From assembly GCA_024638395.1 (NCBI GenBank), contig JAHEKK010000207.1, positions 1 through 6,209 of the forward strand: a stretch of 6,209 nucleotides of DNA, read 5' to 3'. The first letter of the stretch is position 1. Each line of letters begins with the position of its first letter. This DNA comes from Gemmatimonadota bacterium (GTDB lineage: Bacteria; Gemmatimonadota; Gemmatimonadetes; Longimicrobiales; Gaopeijiaceae). The notes beneath the pieces are model-generated. The model searched no databases, was not told the origin of the DNA, and saw nothing but the letters and a program-made list of their open reading frames with translations. Both the position numbers and the translations under genes were made by a program. Shown one piece after another: positions 6,147 to 6,209 of the stretch.

Positions 6147-6209
6147 GGTCCGGCGGGCTCGGCCGCGAGAGGGGGCCGCCAGGGCCAGGAGCCCCTGGGG
6201 TCAGCCAAA
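6147..6209 (-). other. Region upstream of rsmH; possible 3' end of mraZ
   Basis: These 63 bases run from the rsmH start to the window edge. In dcw clusters the gene before rsmH is usually mraZ. One minus-strand frame is open from the edge and ends at a TGA that overlaps the rsmH ATG as ATGA (stop at 6143-6145), the same overlap style as downstream junctions. Its 21 residues are rich in Pro, Ala, Gly and Trp and show no MraZ signature. In the rsmH frame a TGA at 6201-6203 could instead end the upstream gene, leaving a spacer. I cannot choose between them. No promoter or MraZ-type repeat box is visible. Confidence 0.3.

Noticed and set aside
6183..6200. A small CAGG/CCTG hairpin upstream of rsmH as a terminator or attenuator.
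   Set aside because: The stem is about 4-5 bp with no T-run, so it is indistinguishable from chance in GC-rich sequence.
1..6209. A mobile element, defence system, CRISPR array or other new system.
   Set aside because: There are no direct repeats with spacers, terminal inverted repeats, transposase or nuclease motifs, or sharp changes in composition. The whole window is explained by conserved dcw genes.

Overview
The window is a compact, high-GC stretch of a bacterial division and cell-wall (dcw) cluster. All real genes are on the minus strand. Read in the direction of transcription, from high to low coordinates, the order is: possible mraZ tail (6147-6209), rsmH, ftsL, ftsI with one PASTA domain, murE, murF, and the first seven codons of mraY at the window edge. 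This is the classical dcw order. Almost every base is coding. The only clear intergenic gap is 67 bases between murE and murF.

The genes belong to one process. RsmH methylates 16S rRNA and is a standard passenger at the head of the cluster. FtsL is a small bitopic division protein, and FtsI is the septal transpeptidase that crosslinks new peptidoglycan. MurE and MurF build the stem peptide on the cytoplasmic UDP-MurNAc precursor, and MraY then loads that precursor onto the lipid carrier. The DNPR motif in MurE predicts a meso-diaminopimelate peptidoglycan. Junctions are tight: rsmH/ftsL (GTGA, for the preferred ftsL start), ftsL/ftsI (ATGA), ftsI/murE (GTGA) and murF/mraY (TGATG) all overlap. 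This suggests one operon with translational coupling.

The organism is a high-GC, DAP-type bacterium. The PASTA-bearing FtsI and the protein style resemble Gemmatimonadota or a neighbouring phylum, but this is a low-confidence impression that no search has tested.

I found no tRNA, rRNA, CRISPR array, mobile element, convincing terminator or internal promoter. I also found no previously undescribed system. The window is an ordinary core-genome region. The points worth a second look are small: start-site choices, the uncoupled murE-murF junction, the PASTA fusion and a few motif substitutions.
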